A DNA stretch of 29,679 nucleotides, taken from the NCBI GenBank assembly GCA_030141605.1, contig JAQGDQ010000522.1:126001-155679 (forward strand). The letters are read 5' to 3'. The stretch comes from Tubiluchus corallicola (lineage: Eukaryota; Priapulida; Priapulimorpha; Priapulimorphida; Tubiluchidae). Below are positions 20,681 to 29,679 of the stretch, in pieces. Below the pieces are notes generated by a model that saw only the letters and a program-made list of their open reading frames with translations, was not told the DNA's origin and made no database searches. Positions within the stretch are counted from its first letter, which is position 1; each line of letters begins with the position of its first letter. Both the position numbers and the translations under genes were made by a program.

Positions 20681-21678
20681 AATTAAACTATTTTAAGAGC
20701 AAAAATGGCAAAATACTAAAATTTAAGAAATGGAAAAATTCACATTAACTAATTTTGAGCTGCATTACGGGCAAAGTGCCTCGTCAAAAATGCATGATGT
20801 TCATAGATTTGTGTGACATTGGCATTTCAAACTTGCTGCGGTAACACCCGTGTGTCCTCAAATACGTAAACAAACTAACCTAATCAGCTGTTTTGCGCGC
20901 ATGCGCTGTATGTAATGGCAAAAACGTTAGACATAGCTTTGCTTAGTTATTGAAGTCAGTAATAAAGGAAAGTCAAATATTTTCTCTTTGCCCAACGTCA
21001 TGACAATCCTTTCTCATTGATCCAGGCAAAGACAAACCAGTTTCAAAGTTAGTGCAAAATTTTGTTAAATATTCGCCTAATTTAACAATGATGTTTTCAG
21101 TTTTCAAAACCTTTATAGTAGTATTACATGACTACACTTAGATAACTCAAATGGCTACAAAAAATGGTTGAAAAAAGAAAAATTCTCACTAGAAATTTTT
21201 CTGCACATGCACATATGAAACAAACAATGGCATCTGTTGAGACCTCTGTTGGAAATTATTCAAAGCATAAACTGATATCACATATAACAAATGTTTGAAA
21301 TGAGAGAACCATTTTATTTTGCCCTACCATTCCATTTTACCCCATTTTCCCCTACCTATTATTTTCAGGAAAGTTTTACTTTTAACCACGAATAGTTAGC
21401 AATAACACAACTGTGAGCACATTTTGCCACGTAAGATGTGGGAATGCTTTTTGACAAAGAATAATACCAGTTGAAAAGCAAAAGATATTTCAAGTTAATC
21501 AATATTTTCACAACTCAGCCCGACGTACTGAAAGTGACTTATCTAAAGATCAGATAATTTGTTACATGGAAACTGTTTAGACTATAAAAATTTCTGCCAA
21601 TTTCTAGACAAAGCAACGTTTGTGATGTGTAGCACCAATGCATGTAATTTTGCATCATAGATTGGGAATTTTTTACAA
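20681..21678. other. Stretch without a recognisable gene
   Basis: AT-rich. One perfect GCGCATGCGC palindrome at 20897-20906 matches the nuclear respiratory factor 1 core. Otherwise nothing seen. Confidence 0.4.
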
Positions 21679-22378
21679 TTGACACTTTCTTTATGCCTTA
21701 TGGCATCAAGTAATCTGGAAGCTTTACAAATTACCCGGAACGAAATTCTCAAACTAATATATCATGTAAGATATGACCATCCCACAAATATAATTTATTT
21801 GTCTGTTATAACTCTTAAAGTGAAAGAAATATATGACATGTATTGTCTTCATTTCATGTATCAGTATCATAATTCACTACTTCCACCAGCTTGTCAGTCA
21901 TACTTTAGTCCAGTTTCAAATCAACATGATCATTACACAAGATATTCGGTCAGAAACTATGTACTTCCTCTTCCAAAAACAAATATAATGAAACAGTCAT
22001 CAAAATATAACACTACTAAACAACACTAAAATATGGTCATCAATTCCGCGTGAAATGAAAACTCTTAATTTTTATCAACTTAAAAAAGCATCAAAGAATT
22101 ACCTACTACAACAGTATAATTAACTCACAATTTTACTCATCCTGATCTCAAGTTACTAACAGAACTTACTGTGTTCTAATGTACGTTATAACTGATGAAA
22201 ATACTATGTAATATTAATTGTCAATTGTTCCACTTATCTGGAGGGGGACTCGAAAGCTTAATGCTCCTTCCTCCTCCTCACAGTGACTCGTTTAATTTAT
22301 TTTATTTTATACTGTAATAAGAATTTGTATGTTTGTTTATATGTACGATTTGCTGTGAAATAAAATCACAATTCATAA
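21679..22378 (+). mobile_element. LINE 3' end (copy B), reverse-transcriptase ORF C-terminus plus 3' UTR
   Basis: A plus-strand frame from 21679 has the C-terminal hallmarks of many non-LTR ORFs: LEALQITRNEILKLIYH, then YQYHNSLLPPACQSYF, then HYTRYSVRNY. Near 22015-22029 a small lesion shifts the frame; the next frame carries IWSSIPREMK and LKKASKNYLLQQYN to a stop at 22121-22123. The 3' UTR (CTTCCTCCTCCTCACAGTGA, ending near AATAAAATCACAATT) is shared with copy A. It is 5'-truncated and cannot be active. No target duplication was recognised. Confidence 0.82.
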
Positions 22379-22799
22379 TTCAAAATTTCCAGTGTTTCCA
22401 GCTGCTATTCTTATCAATATAAATACTGACTGCTGGGCAAAATCACATATTGACTAACAACAGTTATAACTAACACCCTTGAAATTTCGAATCAGTTTAT
22501 TTGTTGCCAAGAAAGGACTGACTGCAGATTTGAATTTCGGCTACAGACTGAAACTTTGAATCGTTTTGAAAGGTCACTCAAAAATCAAAACCCGAGTTTT
22601 GAAACTTTTCAGAATATTGACATGATATTAGCAGAGTTGATATGAAATCACCTTACAGCAATGAAAGGGAAAATGTAAACAACAAACTTTCTAGACAGTT
22701 GAAAGACATTTCCTTTCAATTTAAATACACTTTCAAAAAGCATCAAAATTGGTGAATTTAGCAAACCAGGTAAATTACAGGTAGCTGAGTTGATTACAA
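22379..22799. other. Stretch without a recognisable feature
   Basis: AT-rich unique-looking sequence. No gene or repeat seen. Confidence 0.45.
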
Positions 22800-23312
22800 T
22801 TGTGCTGAGAGTGATGAAAGTTTTGATAATCTGCACAGAAACTACTTGTGGTGTACTGGAAGTTTTGATGATCTGTAAAGAAACTACTTGTGGTGTGTTG
22901 GAAGTTATGATAACCTGCACAGAAACTACTTGTGGTGTACTGGAAGTTCTGATAATCTGCACAGAAACTACTTGTGGTGTGTTGGGAGTTATGATAATCT
23001 AATTAAAATTATTTGTGATGTACTGGAAGTTCTGATAATCTGCGAAGAAACTACTTGTGGTGCGCTGGGGTTCTGACATCTTGCAAAGAAACTACTTGTG
23101 GTGTGTTGGGAGTTATGATAATCTAATTAAAATTATTTGTGATGTGCTGGAAATTCTGATAAACTACAAAAACTACGTGCAATGTGCTGGGTGCTCAAAT
23201 AATCTGCAAAGAAACTACTTGTGGTGTGCTGGGAGTTATTATAATCTAATTAAAAATTAATTAGTGGTGTGCTGGAAGTTCTGATAATCTACAAAAAACT
23301 ACTTGTGGTGGG
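22800..23312. repeat. Minisatellite with about 42-bp unit
   Basis: The word aaactacttgtggtgt recurs at about 42-bp spacing between GAAGTTNTGATAATCTGCA segments. Some units are replaced by an ATCTAATTAAAATTATTTGT variant. About a dozen units. Open frames across it (WCVGSYDNL-type peptides) reflect a period divisible by three. Confidence 0.92.
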
Positions 23313-24219
23313 GTGTAAATCCATAAACACATGACGTAAATCTTAGTAGTTTTAATCAACCCACCTTCACACTATTTAGAGGTAGAAAAAAATGCATAAA
23401 TGTTTGCAAAAAACTTTTTTACATCAAAATTAACATTACTGGTGGTACAGCACTACACGGGTGTTTGGTTGTAAGAGCAGAGATAAAAAAGCCACGGCAA
23501 ATACGGAAAGCATTTAGCAGGCTGTTGACTAATGCCATAATCTCTAAACCTCATGCAAGAAAAACAGCTGCACAGGCAGTAGACAGCTGCAAAAATAGTT
23601 ACAGTTAAACTTTACAGCAAAGACAAGACTGTACCAGCCTCAGAGAGAATTGAATTATTTTAATCTGTGGAGAAAACGTACATATATTTCTTATTTTGCT
23701 AAATATTAAGCAATTTTCTTAAACATTCTTAACTTTTTCGTAAAAATTCCAAAAAATGCTCCAAGACAAAGCTCAGACTTCTCTGCCAGTTTTCAGAAAG
23801 ACAGACAGACAGACAGACAGACAAAGAACAAAAAATACATGAACAATTAACAACACAAGGCAAGGAGGAATTCAAATGTGTTCAACGACAACTGAGAACT
23901 GTGGTATTTAAAAAATCTCAGCCAAATAATGGATAAGAAAAAAACAGAAAAGCTTGCAAGCAAAAAATCTCTAAAAACTAAAAAAATTTACCAATAAAAT
24001 TTTCATAAAAGAACTGAATCCAAAATTTTGCAAATAACTCAGACAAAAAACTACTGTCGCACTAGATGTGACGTAAGAAAAGGCGAACATTGTAAAACTG
24101 AGAAAAACTGACAAAACAGTCAAAGTTAATTCTTATTACAGGCACTTAAAAACATTTATAGTTAAAAACAACAAAAAAAGTTTAAACCAGCAACAATTAA
24201 AAACAACAAACATTAAAGA
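23313..24219. other. Stretch without a recognisable gene
   Basis: AT-rich, with a short CAGA run at 23801-23822 and A-rich sequence afterwards. Nothing else seen. Confidence 0.45.
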
Positions 24220-25090
24220 GTTAAAATCATGCGAAACGTTTCGAGAGGCTGCTGCTGTCATCATCAGTGGTAAATTTAAAACACTAGTTAAGTAGTTAAC
24301 AGAAGCCAAATAGGTAATGAATAAGCAGACCAGTAAAGAAATATCGATTAACAGAAGCAAAATAGGTAATGAATAAGCAGACCAGTAAAGAAATATCGAT
24401 TAACAGAAGCCAAATAGGTAATGAATAAGCAGACCAGTAAAGAAATATCGATTAACAGAAGCAAAATAGGTAATGAATAAGCAGACCAGTAAAGAAATAT
24501 CGATTAACAGAAGCCAAATAGGTAATACATAAGCAGACCAGTAAAGAAATATCGATTAACAGAAGCAAAATAGGTAATGAATAAGCAGACCAGTAAAGAA
24601 ATATCGATTAACAGAAGCCAAATAGGTAATACATAAGCAGACCAGTAAAGAAATATCGATTAACAGAAGCCAAATAGGTAATGAATAAGCAGACCAGTAA
24701 AGAAATAAAGATTAACAGAAGCCAAATAGGTAATGAATAAGCAGACCATTAAAGAAATAAAGATTAACAGAAGCCAAATAGGTAATGAATAAGCAGACCA
24801 TTAAAGAAATAAAGATTAACAGAAGCCAAATAGGTAATGAATAAGCAGACCAGCAAAGAAATAAAGATTAACAGAAGCCAAATAGGTAATGAATAAGCAG
24901 ACCATTAAAGAAAAATCAGTATCAGTTTCTTTACTGGTCTGCTTATTTATTACCTATTTGGCTTCTGTTAACTACTTAATTAGTGCATAATAGGCCCTGC
25001 CTATATAAACTGGTTGTAGGTAAGTAAATTGACCACTGATGACGACAGCAGCTGCCTGTTAAAACGTTTCACATGATTTTTACTTTTTAG
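24220..25090. mobile_element. Foldback-like element with internal 52-bp tandem array
   Basis: Left arm (24220-24346) and right arm (24925-25090) are inverted copies. They share ATCATG.GAAACGTTT, CTGCTGTC.TCATCAGTGGT, TTAAGTAGTTAACAGAAGCC and AATAAGCAGACCAGTAAAGA. The right arm carries about 40 extra bases near 25000. Between them the last 52 bp of the left arm is repeated about 12 times (24297-24911). The first seven units alternate AGCCAAA and AGCAAAA, so growth was partly by dimers. No transposase frame is seen, and the superfamily is unknown. Confidence 0.75.
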
Positions 25091-25949
25091 TGTAAAGTTT
25101 TAAGAAAGTTGTGTTGTTTTAAACTATAAACAATTAAAGTTACTGCAATGCCAGATGTTCGGAATTTCTGAGAAAGAGAAATTTGTCTGGCAAAATACAA
25201 CCACCTGTCAATGGATGACGACATAAGAAATGCAGCACATTAATATACACGCCGAATGGCACGCATGCACAAACACCCGCAAATGACCACTGTAGCTTAA
25301 ATCCAATAGTATCCAGCAACAATCGCTAAGCAGACGAAGTTTCCACAACGCAGAGAAAACTTACAAATCATAAATTGTGCAATCCTATCACTGACCACTA
25401 CTGACCAATACGAACTGACCACACCACAGTTGACCACTTCGATCAGGTAGTTAATTATCAGACGTGTTGCGCCACTAGGAAGCCAGAACGGGAAGCAGGA
25501 CGGCTTGAAACTATAGAAGAACCCCTGGTGGCCGCCAGCGGAAACAAGACTGGCTTCCCATATATGGGATGCGGCATATAGGTTACAGCTTGAGTTGCCG
25601 TTGCGCTTTTATCAGCTGCGGAAGCTGCGTAGCTAGGCAACCGAGGGCAGAGAGGTAGTATCAACTGTTGTTTACAAGTGTTCCAAGTTAAAACAACAAA
25701 TGTAAGGCAATAATTAGGATTTCAACACTTTGGTTGATAAATTACCAGCCTGCAGCCATTAAACAGTTGATTATCTGATGTTAACAGATGAGTAAAGCTG
25801 ATGACGCGACTCACCAGTTTGGTAACTCAATAAAGTGACCAGAAGTTATAACAATAAGGCAATTAACATTTGATTAACTGCCGAATATTGTTAAGTGAGC
25901 TGGCAGCCATTTTTACTGCTATACAGGCTGACAGATCAAGACTTGTCTT
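25091..25949. other. Stretch with a GC-richer block, no confirmed gene
   Basis: 25455-25660 is GC-richer than its surroundings, with an inverted pair ggaagccag (25480) and ctggcttcc (25549) and the CTCF-like word GGCCACCAGGGG on the minus strand. A minus frame here (25458-25664) has no recognisable domain. GACCAC words repeat loosely at 25390-25435. Elsewhere nothing seen. Confidence 0.4.
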
Positions 25950-28034
<2,085 letters not shown>

Positions 28035-28695
28035 CAGTCATTTTATTACTTGTTGAAATACTGCCGGTACATGTAGACTTCATTCAAGTATAGACAAAAT
28101 AACAGCATTCATAACAAACATGGCTATAAAACAGAAAAAAACGAGAAAAATAAGGATAAAGAAATTGACTTTCAACCAGATCTGACACAAAATTATACCT
28201 GCCTTACAGAATATCGAAGACACTGGTTTTACCACCAACCACCCAGGTTTAAAACATAGACTATAAATGCTAACTATTCCCAGATACTATACTAGTGGGA
28301 TGACAAGGAATTTACAAGACCTGGCAATGAACTTAAAACCAGGATAAAAACTCAGAAAGCCGCATAAAATATGCAATTCAAAACTTCAACTTTCCTGCAG
28401 CAAAAATAGCGATCGTTTGTACATTTTAGCTTTCCTGCTTTTCTATTTCGACTACACGGCAATCTACAGGGAAGATTCCCGGAAAAGCAGGCACGCGCGA
28501 GAGAGAATTTTTGCCGGGACTATTATTAGCATGGCGGCAGCTGGACTAACCAGCTGAAATTAGAACAAGTTGTGTATTTACCCCATGCAATACAGTTTGT
28601 GCTCTACTTTCCTGGGATGTATCCATTGCTCCGTTACCAAGACTACCTACATCCAATTCTGCCTCTTCACATCAGTAAGGTTACACAAAACTCGT
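28035..28695. other. Unique stretch between two minisatellites
   Basis: Mostly AT-rich. A GC-richer piece at 28440-28550 contains GCATGGCGGCAGCTGG, a YY1-like ATGGCGGC word, and GCACGCGCGAGAGAGA. It could be promoter-like, but no gene model supports it. Confidence 0.4.
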
Positions 28696-29679
28696 TATGT
28701 GGGACTTTCATCACCAAAGTTACTCAGGTTCATAATACAGACCCTTAGCACCAAAGTTACTCAGGCTCACACTACAGAGTCTTATGACCAAAGTTACTCA
28801 GGTTCATACTACAGACCCTTATCACCCAAAGTTACTCATGTTCATACTACAGAGTCTTAACACCAAAGTTACTCAGGTTCATACTACAGAGTCTTATCAT
28901 TAAAGTTACTCAGGTTCATACTACAGAGTCTTAACACCAAAGTTACTCAGGTTCATACTACAGAGTCTTATCATTAAAGTTACTCAGGTTCATACTACAA
29001 AGTCTTATCACCAAGGTTACATAGGTTCATACTACAGGCCCTTAGCACCAAAGTTACTCAGGTTCACACTACAGACCCTTAGCACCAAAGTTACTCAGGT
29101 TCATACTACAGAGTCTTATCACCAAAGTTGCTCAGGTTCATACTACAGAGTCTTATCACCAAAGTTACTCAGGTTCATACTACAGAGTCTTATCACCAAA
29201 CTTACTCAGGTTTATACTACAGAATCTTATCACCAAAGTTACTCAGGTTCATACTAGAGAGTCTTATCACCAAATTTATTCAGGTTCATACTACAGAGTC
29301 TTATCATCAAAGTTACTCAGGCTCATACTACAGCGTCTTATGACCAAAATTACTCAGATTCATACTAGAGAGTCTTATCACTAAAGTTACTCAGGCTCAT
29401 ACTACAGAGTCTTATCATCAAAGTTACTCAGGCTCATACTACAGAGTCTTATGACCTAAGTTACTCAGGTTCATACTACAGACCCTTAGCACCAAAGTTA
29501 CACAGGTTCATACTACAGACCTTTGTTACCAAAGTTACTCAAGCTCATACTACAGAGTCTTATCATCAAAGTTACTCAGACTGATACTACAGAGCCTTAC
29601 GACCAAAGTTACTCAGGTTCATGCTACAGACCCTTATCACCAAAGTTACTCAGATTCATACTACAGACCCTTATCACCA
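28696..29679. repeat. 37-bp tandem array running off the window end
   Basis: About 26 units of accaaagttactcaggttca followed by TACTACAGAGTCTTATC, with two common endings (AGAGTCTTATC and AGACCCTTAGC). The array is still regular at the last base, so its full length is not known. Frames across it are repeat artefacts. Confidence 0.95.

Noticed and set aside
28570-28680. Minus-strand frame (EAELDVGSLGNGAMDTSQES) before a GTAAAT donor-like site
   Set aside because: The donor is weak, there is no clear acceptor and no Ig or other recognisable fold. It cannot be linked to the exon at 17596.

Overview
The window looks like nuclear DNA of an invertebrate animal. It is AT-rich, dense in tandem repeats and transposon relics, and contains one gene split into small exons with ordinary GT-AG introns. 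I cannot name the phylum. An ecdysozoan such as an arthropod is a guess from the sallimus/titin-like gene, not something the sequence proves. Bases 15961-16885 are Ns, an assembly gap.

The only gene I can support lies on the minus strand between 17596 and 1638. I read nine exons (17423-17596, 11802-11932, 9342-9538, 7210-7483, 5735-5938, 4735-5025, 3627-3730, 2347-2481, 1638-1831). They encode intracellular I-set immunoglobulin domains separated by Ser/Gln/Pro-rich linkers. The domain at 4735-5025 strongly resembles the second Z-disc Ig (Z2) of titin, and the one starting at 2347-1831 resembles the next (Z3). The product is therefore probably the Z-disc-anchored N-terminal part of a titin/sallimus-type giant muscle protein. 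Codon phases match at every one of the seven junctions from 11802 to 1831, including two linker exons with no long ORF of their own. At least one exon, the first half of the second Ig, is missing between 11932 and 17423 and most likely lies in the N gap. The true start (upstream, beyond 17596) and the rest of the gene (below 1638) were not found.

The introns hold most of the other content, region by region. 295-515: a two-copy repeat. 874-1531: a TA-flanked inverted-repeat MITE. 1873-2308: a 130-bp tandem repeat against the last exon. 2791 onward: a possible piggyBac-like end. 3093-3500: a LINE 3' end. 3793-4227: a hAT MITE with an 8-bp target duplication. 5160-5680: a minisatellite filling a small intron. 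6037-7080: diverged dispersed repeats, also seen near 19190-20670. 8090-8490: another LINE scrap. 11188-11693: a 168-bp triplication. 12255-15600: a very large cluster of micro- and minisatellites.

From 17600 to 29679 no exon was recognised. This stretch has a 5'-truncated LINE with a 12-bp target duplication (17673-18731), a second copy of the 3093-3500 LINE (21679-22378), a 42-bp minisatellite (22800-23312), a foldback-like element (24220-25090), a 2-kb minisatellite of 24-bp units (25950-28034) and a 37-bp array that runs off the window end. If the first visible exon is the second half of a Z1-like Ig, this is all one intron of at least 12 kb.
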